Shown: positions 51,287 to 59,949 of the stretch, one piece after another
Layout of the letters: the number at the start of each line of letters is the position of its first letter
How positions within the stretch are numbered: the first letter of the stretch is position 1
Assembly: GCF_000165485.1 (NCBI RefSeq)
Contig: NC_014623.1
Location: 6,156,893-6,220,892, forward strand
Direction of reading: 5' to 3'
Length of the DNA stretch: 64,000 nucleotides
Source: Stigmatella aurantiaca DW4/3-1
Lineage (GTDB): Bacteria > Myxococcota > Myxococcia > Myxococcales > Myxococcaceae
The notes under the pieces: generated by a model
Told to the model about the DNA's origin: nothing
The model's input: the letters and a program-made list of their open reading frames with translations, nothing else
Database searches by the model: none
Position numbers and translations under genes: made by a program

Positions 51287-53851
51287 ATGTCCGAAGCCAC
51301 CCTTCCCATCGATCCGCTCCTTCCGCAGATTGTCTCCACCCTGCGTGATGCCCGCTCGCTCGTGCTCGAGGCGCCTCCCGGCGCGGGCAAGACGACCCGG
51401 GTGCCCCGCGCACTGCTGGAGGCAGGGCTTGGACAGGGCAAGGAGATCATCGTCCTCCAACCCCGGCGGCTGCCCACCCGGCTCGCCGCTCAACGTGTGG
51501 CGGACGAGCTGGGGGAACGCGTCGGAGAGACCGTGGGTTACCAGGTCCGCTTCGAGGACGTCCGCGGTCCCAAAACGCGCCTGTCCTTCGTCACCGAGGG
51601 CGTTCTGGGCCGACGCCTCCTCTCCGATCCTGGCCTGCGCGATGTGGGCATCGTCGTTCTCGACGAGTTCCACGAGCGTCACCTGTCGGCGGACATCTCG
51701 CTCGCCCTGCTTCGCCGGCTTCAAGAGGGCCCCCGGTCCGATCTCAAGCTCGTCGTCATGTCCGCGACGCTCGATGCGGCGCCCATCCGGACCTACCTGT
51801 CCGGTTGCCCAGGCCTCCGGTCCGAGGGCCGACGCTTCGAGGTGAGCCACGAGTACCTCCCCACCGCCGATGAACGGCACCTCGATGTCCAGGTGCTCTC
51901 GGGCATCAAGCGCGTCTTCTCCGCGGGGCTCGACGGCGACATCCTCGTCTTCCTTCCCGGCGCTGGGGAGATCCGCCGCGCCCGCGACGCCTGTGCCGAG
52001 TTCGCCGAGCGCCATGGCGTGGACGTGCTGCCCCTGCACGGAGACCTGTCTCCCGCCGAGCAGGATCGCGCCGTGCGCCACAGTTCCCGCCGGAAGATCA
52101 TCCTCTCCACCAACGTGGCCGAGACCTCCGTCACCATCGATGGGGTCGCCGTGGTCATCGACAGCGGGCTGGCCCGCGTGGCCTCCCACTCTCCGTGGTC
52201 CGGTCTGCCCACGCTCAAGCTGTCGAAGATCAGCCGTGCCTCCGCCACCCAGCGGGCTGGCCGCGCCGGCCGGACCCGCGCGGGCCACTGCCTGCGGCTC
52301 TACACCCAACACGACTTCGAGGGTCGCCCGGAGCAGGATGCGCCGGAGATCCGCCGGGTGGATCTCGCGGAGACGGTGCTCGCCCTGCGTGCCTCGGGTG
52401 TGAAGGACCTCGCCACCTTCCCCTTCTTCGAGCCCCCTCCTCCCGCCGCGCTCGAAGCCGCCGAGACCCTGCTGCACCGGCTGGGCGCGGTGGACAAGGA
52501 AGGCCGCGTCACCTCGACGGGTGAACGGCTGCTCCGCTTCCCCGTCCACCCGCGCCAGGCCCGGATCATCGTCGAGGGCGAGCGCCGGGGGGTGGGCGCC
52601 GCCGCCACCGTGCTCGCCGCGCTCATGGGCGAGCGGGACATCCGGCGCGAAGCCCGGGCGAACCTGGGCTCCACGGGGCGCGCCGCGGCCGTCGTCAGCG
52701 GGCCCTCGGATCTTCTGGAACTGGTCGAGCGCTTCCGTGAGGCGGAACGGGCGGACTTCGCCACCGGACGCCTCCACTCGCTCTCCCTCGATCCGGGCGC
52801 CGTCCAGGCCGTGGACCGCGTGCAGCGCCAACTGCGGCGCACGGTGCGCGATACCGGGCCACGCCCGAGCCGCCCCGAGGCCGTGGAAGAAGCCCTGATG
52901 CTCAGCGTGCTGGCCGGCTACCCGGACCGGGTGGCGAAGCGGCGCCGCCCTCGCGCGCCAGAGTTGCTCCTCTTCGGCGGCGGGACCGCCTCCCTCTCCG
53001 AGCTGAGCGTGGTGCAGGAAGCCGATCTGATGGTGGCCGTGGATGCCGAGGAACGCCCTGGACGGGGCGCCGTGGTCCGCCTGGCCAGCGCCGTCGAGCC
53101 CGAGTGGTTGCTGGATCTCTACCCGGACGCCTTGGAGGAGCTGGATGCCCTCCAGTGGAACGCCGAATCTCGGCGCGTCGAGCGCATCACCCGGCTGTCG
53201 TATGGCAACCTCGTCCTGGAAGAAACCCGGGCGCCCGCCCCTGCCTCCGAGGAGGCCGCCCGGGTGCTGGTGGAAGCCGCGCTCGCCGCAGGCCCCGAGC
53301 GCTTCGCGGATCCCGAAGCGCTCACCCAGTGGCGCACGCGCGTGGGCCTGCTCACCGAGGCCTTCCCCGAAGCCCGCTTCCCCACCGTGGACGCGGCCTT
53401 CCTGCGGGACTCACTGGCCTCCCTGTGTTCGGGGGCCCGTAGCTTCGCCGACCTCGAAGGGGTCTCCCTGCTGGATGCGCTCCATGCGCGCCTCACCTCC
53501 GAGCAGGCACGGCTGCTGTCCAGCCACGCCCCCGAGCGCGTCACCCTGCCCGGAGGCCGGGGCGTGAAGGTGAACTACGAACCCGGAAAGCCCCCCTGGA
53601 TCGAGTCACGCCTGCAGGACTTCTTCGGCATGGCCCAGGGGCCCAGCGTCGGCGCGGGCCGCGTTCCACTGGTGCTCCACCTGCTGGCCCCCAACATGCG
53701 CGCCGTGCAGGTGACGACCGATCTGGCCGGCTTCTGGGAGCGCCACTACCCGGCCATCCGCAAGGAGCTGTGCCGCAAGTACCCCCGGCACAGCTGGCCC
53801 GAGGATCCCCGTCACGCCCAGCCCCCGGCGCCCCGGCCGCCCCGGCGCTGA
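51287..53851 (+). CDS. hrpB: ATP-dependent helicase HrpB
   Basis: 854 residues, DEAH/RHA helicase. Walker A APPGAGKTT, motif II DEFHERHL, motif III SAT, motif VI QRAGRAGRTRAG, followed by HA2 and the HrpB C-terminal domain (PLVLHLLAPNMRAVQVTTDLAGFWERHYPAIRKELCRKYPRHSWPEDP). It unwinds RNA. Met 51287 follows AGGA at a good distance; a GTG at 51272 is in frame. Confidence 0.93.
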   Translation: MSEATLPIDPLLPQIVSTLRDARSLVLEAPPGAGKTTRVPRALLEAGLGQGKEIIVLQPRRLPTRLAAQRVADELGERVGETVGYQVRFEDVRGPKTRLSFVTEGVLGRRLLSDPGLRDVGIVVLDEFHERHLSADISLALLRRLQEGPRSDLKLVVMSATLDAAPIRTYLSGCPGLRSEGRRFEVSHEYLPTADERHLDVQVLSGIKRVFSAGLDGDILVFLPGAGEIRRARDACAEFAERHGVDVLPLHGDLSPAEQDRAVRHSSRRKIILSTNVAETSVTIDGVAVVIDSGLARVASHSPWSGLPTLKLSKISRASATQRAGRAGRTRAGHCLRLYTQHDFEGRPEQDAPEIRRVDLAETVLALRASGVKDLATFPFFEPPPPAALEAAETLLHRLGAVDKEGRVTSTGERLLRFPVHPRQARIIVEGERRGVGAAATVLAALMGERDIRREARANLGSTGRAAAVVSGPSDLLELVERFREAERADFATGRLHSLSLDPGAVQAVDRVQRQLRRTVRDTGPRPSRPEAVEEALMLSVLAGYPDRVAKRRRPRAPELLLFGGGTASLSELSVVQEADLMVAVDAEERPGRGAVVRLASAVEPEWLLDLYPDALEELDALQWNAESRRVERITRLSYGNLVLEETRAPAPASEEAARVLVEAALAAGPERFADPEALTQWRTRVGLLTEAFPEARFPTVDAAFLRDSLASLCSGARSFADLEGVSLLDALHARLTSEQARLLSSHAPERVTLPGGRGVKVNYEPGKPPWIESRLQDFFGMAQGPSVGAGRVPLVLHLLAPNMRAVQVTTDLAGFWERHYPAIRKELCRKYPRHSWPEDPRHAQPPAPRPPRR

Positions 53852-53854
53852 ACC

Positions 53855-54328
53855 TCAGAACTCCTTCTGCATCGCCAGGTGCTCGAGGCCGGCTTCCATG
53901 AAGACGCCTCCCACCGGCTCGTAGCCATGCTTCTTGTAGAAATCGAGCGCGAAGAGCTGCGCGTGCAGGATGATGCCGATGACGCCCCGGCGCAGCGCTT
54001 CCTCCTCCAGCGAGGTGAGCAGCTTGGAGCCGATGCGCGCCTTGCGGTGTGACTGGAGCACCGCCATGCGGCCGATCTTCGCCCAGCGCCCCGCCTTGCC
54101 CTCAGGGGGCTCGGGCTGCATCACCAGGCGCCCGGTGCCGACGGCGTGCCCCCCCTGAAAGGCGAGCACGTGGTAGGCGCGCGCATCCTCCGCGTCTCGC
54201 TCGATGCCCTCGGGGACGTGTTGCTCCTCGATGAACACCACCTCGCGGATGGCCAGCGCTTGGAACAGTTCCGCCTCGTTCTGGACCTTGGCGATGGTGA
54301 CGGGCTGCGTGTTCTCCGAGTCGGACAT
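53855..54328 (-). CDS. GNAT-family N-acetyltransferase (ElaA/YjcF-like)
   Basis: 157 residues. The opening AKVQNEAELFQALAIREVVFIEEQHVPEGIERDAEDARAYHVLAFQGGHAVGTGRLVMQPE and motif A WAKIGRMAVLQSHRKARIGSKLLTSLEEEA are characteristic. It acetylates an amine from acetyl-CoA. It ends 4 bp from the hrpB stop (convergent). Confidence 0.85.
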   Translation of the reverse strand: MSDSENTQPVTIAKVQNEAELFQALAIREVVFIEEQHVPEGIERDAEDARAYHVLAFQGGHAVGTGRLVMQPEPPEGKAGRWAKIGRMAVLQSHRKARIGSKLLTSLEEEALRRGVIGIILHAQLFALDFYKKHGYEPVGGVFMEAGLEHLAMQKEF

Positions 54329-54407
54329 GGCGAAGGCAAGGTACACAAAAGGCAGCGGGTCAAACAGACGGAAAAAAAGGGAGGCCGTGATAAGGGCCCG
54401 GGCCGAG

Positions 54408-55598
54408 ATGACCCCTCCCCAGGTGGCCGGACGAACATCGCTCGCCGTCTTCTACTTCCTCTATTTCGGCACCGTCGGGATTACCCAGCCGTTCCTGCCC
54501 GCCTATCTGCGCTCGCTCGACCTATCGACGGCCCAGGTAGGCTTCTTGCTCGCGCTCTCACCCCTCATGTCCCTGATAACCCCACCCCTGTGGGGTCATC
54601 TGGCGGACCGCACGGGTCAGATCGGACGCATCCTCACCGTGCTGACCCTGGGGGCCGCCCTCTGCTTCGCACCCTTACTGCGAGTGGATCATTTCCTGGC
54701 CTTGCTGGGCACCCTGGCCGCCTTTGCCGCCTTCTCCTCGTCCATCACCCCCATGGTCGACAGCCTGGCCCTCAACCGCGTGGCCCAGGCAGGTGGCAGC
54801 TATGCACACCTGCGGCTCTTCGGCTCGATGGGCTTCGTGGTGATCACCACCACCTTCGGGTTGTTGGCGCAGCGCGTAGATCGACGCGTCGTGGCAGTGC
54901 CGCTGGTGCTCCTGGGGGTGCTGGCCCTCTGGAGCCTTACCTTGCATGGCCGCGCTTCGGCTGGCGCTTCGCGTCATCCCCTTGCGGGCATCCAACTGCT
55001 GAAGGAGCACAAGGATCTGCGCTGGATGCTGGCGGCCACCTGCCTGCACTGGATGGCCTGCACGCCGTACAACGGGATGCTGGCCATCCACGTCCTGGCG
55101 CTCCACTTGCCCCCGTCCGTGGTGGGACTCTCGGCGGGAACCGCCGTGACGGCGGAGGTGGCGGCGATGCTCCTGTATCCGCGCTTCGCCGATCGCATCG
55201 CCCCCCGGCACCTGCTCGGGCTGGCCTTCGTCCTGAGCGCCGTGCGCTGGATCGGCATGGCCTTCGTCACCTCCGCGGTCCCCCTGGTCGCGCTCGCGCT
55301 TCTCCACTCGATGACCTTCGGGGTCTTCTACGTCGCCAGCGTCGCCTTCATGGCCCGCCGCATTCCCCACCACCTGCGGGCCACCGGGCAGGGGCTGTTC
55401 TCCGCGATCACGATCGGCATCGGGGGGTTGGTGGGCTCCGCCGCCTCCGGCGTGGGCTACTCGCTGCTCGGAGGAGGCCATGGCCTCTTCGCCGTGGCCG
55501 CAGGGCTGGAGATCGTGGCCGCGCTGCTCGTCCTTCAGGTATCCCCCCCGCCGAACCCGCCGCCGGGAGAGGCTCCCGTGCAGGCCCCCGCTCCGTGA
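54408..55598 (+). CDS. MFS transporter
   Basis: 396 residues with about 12 hydrophobic segments. The motif PLWGHLADRTGQIGRIL after helix 2 is the MFS loop 2-3 signature, and FGSMGFVVITTTFGLL resembles the nucleoside/sugar-like 3-phenylpropionate (HcaT/LacY-like) subgroup. It transports a small solute, unspecified. Start ATG 54408 has no close RBS; GTG 54387 has AGGGAG beside it and is possible. Confidence 0.85.
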   Translation: MTPPQVAGRTSLAVFYFLYFGTVGITQPFLPAYLRSLDLSTAQVGFLLALSPLMSLITPPLWGHLADRTGQIGRILTVLTLGAALCFAPLLRVDHFLALLGTLAAFAAFSSSITPMVDSLALNRVAQAGGSYAHLRLFGSMGFVVITTTFGLLAQRVDRRVVAVPLVLLGVLALWSLTLHGRASAGASRHPLAGIQLLKEHKDLRWMLAATCLHWMACTPYNGMLAIHVLALHLPPSVVGLSAGTAVTAEVAAMLLYPRFADRIAPRHLLGLAFVLSAVRWIGMAFVTSAVPLVALALLHSMTFGVFYVASVAFMARRIPHHLRATGQGLFSAITIGIGGLVGSAASGVGYSLLGGGHGLFAVAAGLEIVAALLVLQVSPPPNPPPGEAPVQAPAP

Positions 55599-55611
55599 TA
55601 CCCTGGCGCCG

Positions 55612-56655
55612 ATGCGTCCCGTACTGCTCGCACTTGCCCTCGTGCTGGTCTCCCAGCACGCCTCCGCCCAGATCTTCAATCCGGGTGCACCTCCGTCCTT
55701 CAAGGACGCGGAGCTGGACAAACGCTTCGCGAAATCGAAGCTGAACCAGGCGCTGACGAACGGGACGCAGGACGCCAACTGCGCCCAGGTCGTCGGCGGC
55801 TTGATGACCCTGCTGGGAGAGACCGCCCCCTACATCCACAAGCGCGACGAGAACTTCTATCTGGATCCGGTCCTCGTCCAGGCGCTCAACACCCAGCTGT
55901 CCAACCCCCGCTTCCCGGGCACGGCCTACTTCATCGCCATGCTCCGCCGGGTGCTCATCGACCAGAAGCTGTCCCAGGACTGGCTCGACACGGCGGCCGC
56001 GCTGACCCCGTATGCGCCAGCCGTGGACCTGGGCAAGCTGAGGTTCCTCGCCGATGGGGTGAATCCCATCGACAGCTTCCTGCTCACCCTGCCCCTGCTG
56101 CGCGAGCGCTACGAGATCGAAGTGGTGCGCGCCAATGCCACCGCCGCCAGCACCGCCGAGGCCCTCTTCCGAGACACCTACGTCGACCGGGAAGTCGTCT
56201 TCGGGGGGCTCGAGTTCCTCGACGCCCTGCGCGAGAAGAAGAAGAAGCCGAAGAAGAAGAAGCGCGGCGAGCCGGTCGATGACGAGCCCCCCGCCTTGAT
56301 TGCCCGGCTCGTCTGGTACCCGGTGAATCCGAACGCCAACTCGATCTCGATGTTCGGCGCCCCCGTCGAGAAGCCCAAGGGGGTGCCCATCTCCGCCCGG
56401 CTGAAAGAGCAGCAGTACGTGAACCTCGATCAGATTCCCAAGGGGACCCGGCTGCTCGTGCGAGGCCGCTTCTGGGAGTACAAGAAGGGCATCACCGAGG
56501 TGGAGCTCCGCGACGCGCAGCTCTTCCTGGACCGGGACTGGTCCCAGTTCCCCGTGCTGGTGGATCCGAATGCCACCGCCGCCTGCCCCCTGGCCATCAA
56601 CGAGCTGACCGGCACCGCCCCCGTCCAGCCTGGAGGCTTCGGCCAGAGCCGCTGA
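55612..56655 (+). CDS. Secreted protein of unknown function
   Basis: 347 residues with a cleavable signal peptide (LLALALVLVSQHASAQ). The central part has a Lys-rich stretch (EKKKKPKKKKRG) that may be a flexible loop. The rest (FYLDPVLVQALNTQLSNPRFPGTAYFIAMLRRVL and LIARLVWYPVNPNANSISMFG) is not recognised. Lies 13 bp behind the MFS gene. A periplasmic role is likely. Confidence 0.7.
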   Translation: MRPVLLALALVLVSQHASAQIFNPGAPPSFKDAELDKRFAKSKLNQALTNGTQDANCAQVVGGLMTLLGETAPYIHKRDENFYLDPVLVQALNTQLSNPRFPGTAYFIAMLRRVLIDQKLSQDWLDTAAALTPYAPAVDLGKLRFLADGVNPIDSFLLTLPLLRERYEIEVVRANATAASTAEALFRDTYVDREVVFGGLEFLDALREKKKKPKKKKRGEPVDDEPPALIARLVWYPVNPNANSISMFGAPVEKPKGVPISARLKEQQYVNLDQIPKGTRLLVRGRFWEYKKGITEVELRDAQLFLDRDWSQFPVLVDPNATAACPLAINELTGTAPVQPGGFGQSR

Positions 56656-56778
56656 GCACCGTCTCCGTTCCGGACGCCCATCCACGCCTGGAACGGCCTC
56701 CCCGGGGACGCGCCCTTCGGTGAGCGCATGGCACGGCCCGTGCTCTTCGCCGGGGCTGACCATCGCCCCGAGGGCTCG

Positions 56779-57534
56779 ATGAAAATCCAGGGCCGTGCCC
56801 CTGCCGGACCGGTGAAGACCCCGGCCCCCGGACAGTTCCAGCGGTTGCTCCAGCAGGCAAAGCCTCCCCAAGCGCCCAAACCCGGGCAGACCTTGCCCCC
56901 TGGCGTCTCACGGCCATCGCTCCGGCCCGCCGCGTCTTCTTCCGGGAGGGCCACGGTGTCCAGCCCCACGGGGGCGCTGGCCCGGAGTGCCCTGGCCAGC
57001 CCGGAGAACCTCGGCCAAGCGCGCCAGCACATGCACGGTGAGGCCCAGCGGCTGCGGACGGTGCGAACCGAAGCCCAGGCCTCCACGCAGACCCAGGTGG
57101 AACACCGCCTGCACGAGCTGCTCTCCCGGGAGAACGCCCGGGAACTCCTCTCGGGCCCCAGGGCTTGCCCCCCACCGCTTCCCGCCGAGCCGTCGCGGGA
57201 ACCGCCTTCCGGTGAGCGCTTGCCCCGCCAGGAGGGCCTCCACCTGGCTCCGGGAGAAGCGGCCGCTGGAACCCCGGAGGCACCGCCTCACGTGCAGGCC
57301 ACCCTGGAACTCATCGAGAAGATCGAAATCTTCGTGAAGTCACAGCGGCCCGCGCTGCGGATGAGCCTCGGCGAGCCCCTGGCTGCCACCGTCGAGGTCG
57401 ATCGCACGGGCCCGCGCGAGGTGGCCCTGCGCATCCAGGGACGCCAGGGCCCACTGGCCGAAGAACACGTCGCGCGCATCAGAGAAGCCTTGGAAGCGCG
57501 AGGCTTGCGACTCCGGGCGCTGCACACGGCGTGA
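56779..57534 (+). CDS. Hypothetical protein with FliK/YscP-like C-terminal segment
   Basis: 251 residues from ATG 56779 (GAGGG five bases before). A Pro/Gln-rich N-terminal half is followed by a helical middle with many Arg/Glu/Gln. The last ~75 residues (LELIEKIEIFVKSQRPALRMSLGEPLAATVEVDRTGPREVALRIQGRQGPLAEEHVARIREALEARGLRLRALH) have the L-x-G-x-x-x-x-x-V layout of type III secretion length-control C-terminal domains. No other T3SS gene is in the window, so it may be an orphan or belong to a dispersed system. Confidence 0.55.
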   Translation: MKIQGRAPAGPVKTPAPGQFQRLLQQAKPPQAPKPGQTLPPGVSRPSLRPAASSSGRATVSSPTGALARSALASPENLGQARQHMHGEAQRLRTVRTEAQASTQTQVEHRLHELLSRENARELLSGPRACPPPLPAEPSREPPSGERLPRQEGLHLAPGEAAAGTPEAPPHVQATLELIEKIEIFVKSQRPALRMSLGEPLAATVEVDRTGPREVALRIQGRQGPLAEEHVARIREALEARGLRLRALHTA

Positions 57535-57548
57535 CACCGCAAACAAGG

Positions 57549-57579
57549 AAGGCCCTCTCGCCTGAAGGCGGAGGGCCTT
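57549..57579. terminator. Hairpin between the convergent genes before ferredoxin
   Basis: Arms AAGGCCCTC (57549-57557) and GAGGGCCTT (57571-57579) with an inner CGCC/GGCG stem. Followed on the minus strand by CCTTGTTTG; on the plus strand no U-run. It may terminate the ferredoxin transcript. Confidence 0.6.
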
Positions 57580-57605
57580 GGAGCCGAACCGAGGGTGCGA
57601 AGCGC

Positions 57606-57947
57606 TCAGCGCTTGCCGGGGGCTGTGTCCAGCAGGGCGCGCTTGTCCTTCTTGTCCTTGTACTCGTCCGCTTCCGGCAGTTCGCTGAGCTTCTCGGCGA
57701 GGTTCGGCCAACCCCCCTTCGAGAGCTTATCGTTCAGGTCCTTGTACTCCTTCCACTTATCGGGAAGCTCGGACTCCGGAAAGATGGCCTTGGTAGGACA
57801 CACGGGCTCACAAGCGCCACAGTCGATGCACTCATCCGGGTGGATGACGAGGAAGTTCGCCCCCTCGTAGAAGCAGTTGACAGGGCAGACCTCGACACAG
57901 TCCGTGTACTTACACTTGATGCAGGGTTCGGCAACAACGTAGGCCAT
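57606..57947 (-). CDS. fdxA: 7Fe-type ferredoxin (FdxA)
   Basis: 113 residues. Cys9, Cys12, Cys17 and Cys21 ([14 protein letters not shown]) and then [12 protein letters not shown] bind a 3Fe-4S and a 4Fe-4S cluster, as in FdxA/Azotobacter FdI. The C-terminal tail is helical and acidic. It transfers electrons. Start ATG 57947; a longer in-frame start upstream adds only unconserved residues. Confidence 0.9.
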   Translation of the reverse strand: MAYVVAEPCIKCKYTDCVEVCPVNCFYEGANFLVIHPDECIDCGACEPVCPTKAIFPESELPDKWKEYKDLNDKLSKGGWPNLAEKLSELPEADEYKDKKDKRALLDTAPGKR

Positions 57948-58032
57948 CGGGTGACTCTCCTCAGCACAATCGGCGGGCTGCACAGTAAACGGTTTGCGGC
58001 AGAGGCCGCACCTGGAATTTGCCCGGCGGGCC

Positions 58033-59121
58033 TCAGCCCAACAGGCCCTGAGCCCTCATCAGCTCAGCCACCAGGATGGCGCCCTTGGCAGCCCCCATCT
58101 TCGTGTTGTGGGAGACCAGCACATACTTGAAGCCATTCTCCAGCACCCCATCCTCCCGGACCCGGCCCACCGTGGTGGCCATGCCCCCGTGGGTCTCGCG
58201 ATCCAGCCGGGGCTGCGGGCGGTAAGGATCCTCCAGCAGTTCGATCCAGTTGGGCGGGGAAGAGGGCAAGCCCCGGGAGATCTCGTCTCCCTTCCACTCG
58301 CGCAGGGTGGCCGACACCTCGTCCACCGTGGCCTTCTTGCCCAGCGAGACGAAGACGGCCTCCGTGTGGCCCTCGAGCACCGCCACGCGGGTGCAGGTGC
58401 AGGACACCTTCACGCCGTGAGAGTCGATGGCCGCGCCCCCTTGCTGCAACGCGCCCAGGATCTTCTTCGTCTCCACCTCCACCTTTCCCTCTTCCTTGGG
58501 AATGAAGGGGACGACGTTGTCCAGGATGTCCAGGCCGATGACGCCCGGCGAGCGCCCAGCGCCCGACATGGCCTGAAGGCTCGTCATCAACACGGCCTTG
58601 ACGCCAAAGCGCTCGGCCAGCGGGGCCAGGGTGATGGCCAGACCCGTGGTGGTGCAGTTGGGAATCGGGACAATGAAGCCCTTCCAGCCGCGGCGCCGCT
58701 GCTGCTCGCGGATGAGCGGGGCGTGAGAGGCATTGACCGGAGGGATGATCAGCGGCACGTCCGCCTCGTAGCGGAAGGCGCTCGCGGCGGAGAACACGGG
58801 GATGTCCTTGGCGAGCCGGGGTTCGATCTCCCGGGCCACATCCGACTCCACCGCGGAGAAGGCAATGTCGTAGTCCTTGGCCTGAACCGCATCTCCACTC
58901 ACCACGGGCATGCGGGCCACCGAGGCCGGGAGCGACTCGGGCACGAACCACGCCGTCATTCCATTGGCCGTGCGCAGCGCCTCCACGTAGGGCTTGCCCG
59001 CCGAGCGCGGCGATGCCGCCAACCCGGTCAGCTCAATGAAGGGATGATTCTGAAGACCCGCGATGAACTGTTGCCCTGCCAAACCCGTAGCGCCGATGAG
59101 GACAGCGCGAAGCTTCGCCAT
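58033..59121 (-). CDS. asd: Aspartate-semialdehyde dehydrogenase (archaeal/yeast-type)
   Basis: 362 residues. NADP loop [11 protein letters not shown], and [10 protein letters not shown] contains the nucleophile Cys156. The substrate-binding segments [13 protein letters not shown] and HTEAVFVS are those of the archaeal/yeast branch rather than the E. coli branch. It reduces aspartyl phosphate for Lys, Met, Thr and diaminopimelate synthesis. Confidence 0.9.
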   Translation of the reverse strand: MAKLRAVLIGATGLAGQQFIAGLQNHPFIELTGLAASPRSAGKPYVEALRTANGMTAWFVPESLPASVARMPVVSGDAVQAKDYDIAFSAVESDVAREIEPRLAKDIPVFSAASAFRYEADVPLIIPPVNASHAPLIREQQRRRGWKGFIVPIPNCTTTGLAITLAPLAERFGVKAVLMTSLQAMSGAGRSPGVIGLDILDNVVPFIPKEEGKVEVETKKILGALQQGGAAIDSHGVKVSCTCTRVAVLEGHTEAVFVSLGKKATVDEVSATLREWKGDEISRGLPSSPPNWIELLEDPYRPQPRLDRETHGGMATTVGRVREDGVLENGFKYVLVSHNTKMGAAKGAILVAELMRAQGLLG

Positions 59122-59188
59122 TGTGCGTTCCCTCCCACCTGTTCACGCCCTGCATAGCACCGTTCGTGCCTGGCTTCACACCGCCGTT

Positions 59189-59542
59189 TCAGCGCTGAAG
59201 CGCCGTGCCCGTGCTGGCGAAATGAGACTCTACGGGGAAGCCCTCGGCTACCCAGGTTTCGATCCCACCACGGAGGCACACCGCATTGCGCCCCCGCAGC
59301 AGAAGCAACCGGCAGACCCGCGCGACAGACTCTTCATCCAGATCACAGCCACACAGGACGATCAGCTCATCGTCCGGCAGCATGGTCAGGTATTGGGCGA
59401 CCTCCTCGGGTGTCATCCTCAACGCCCCGGGGACGTGGACTTCCACCCGCTCCCAGTGCGCCGAGGGGCGGCAATCCAGAATGAGGACGTCTTCGTCCCC
59501 CAGGCGCAGATACAGTTCAGCGCAAGGGATATGAGGTTCCAT
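59189..59542 (-). CDS. Rhodanese-domain protein
   Basis: 117 residues from ATG 59542 (GGAGG six bases before). Segments ILDCRPSAHWERVEVHVPGALRMT and GRNAVCLRGGIETWVAEGFPV define the fold. The active-site loop is LCGCDLDEES with Cys64 as probable nucleophile and a nearby Cys66, less usual than the typical CxxGxR. It could act in sulfur transfer or redox sensing. Confidence 0.8.
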   Translation of the reverse strand: MEPHIPCAELYLRLGDEDVLILDCRPSAHWERVEVHVPGALRMTPEEVAQYLTMLPDDELIVLCGCDLDEESVARVCRLLLLRGRNAVCLRGGIETWVAEGFPVESHFASTGTALQR

Positions 59543-59761
59543 CAAAAGCCTCCGCGCGGGACTTGGTTTAAATGGAACCCAAACGAACGAGCGCCTCTTC
59601 CGAGCCTCCCGGCCGGCTGCCCCCCAGGCAGCCTCGGTCAGTACCGCATGGCCCACGTTGCCGGGCGAGGCCTGGGGTCATCACCCCACGGGTTCTTTCG
59701 CCCCCCCTGGGGGTCAGTCCGGACAGCGGCTGCCGAGGGACGATTCCTCCTTCGCTGTTGC

Positions 59762-59791
59762 TTGACCGGCTCGTCCCTGCCTGCGTATAAG
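59762..59791 (+). promoter_or_regulatory. Promoter of tRNA-Cys
   Basis: TTGACC (59762-59767), 18-bp spacer, TATAAG (59786-59791), about 16 bp before the tRNA. Each box matches five of six consensus bases. Confidence 0.85.
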
Positions 59792-59807
59792 ACCGTCCCC
59801 TGTTCGC

Positions 59808-59879
59808 GGCGCCATAGCCAAGTGGTAAGGCAAGGGTCTGCAAAACCCTCATTCCCCGGTTCGAATCCGGGTGGCGCCT
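59808..59879 (+). tRNA. tRNA-Cys (GCA)
   Basis: 72-nt cloverleaf. Acceptor GGCGCCA/TGGCGCC, loop CTGCAAA gives anticodon GCA, T-arm GGTTCGAATCC, U discriminator; CCA not encoded. Confidence 0.97.
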
Positions 59880-59888
59880 CAAAGACAC

Positions 59889-59933
59889 AAGGCCCGATGC
59901 GACCCCAAATGGCGCATCGGGCCTTTGTCTTTC
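59889..59933 (+). terminator. Intrinsic terminator after tRNA-Cys
   Basis: 13-bp perfect arms (59889-59901 and 59913-59925), 11-base loop, then TTTGTCTTT. Confidence 0.92.
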
Positions 59934-59949
59934 CGGACCCAGGTCCGGG

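Noticed and set aside
49328-52831. 1,167-codon minus-strand open frame across HAD, unknown and hrpB genes
   Set aside because: Overlaps three well-supported plus-strand genes and has no domain.
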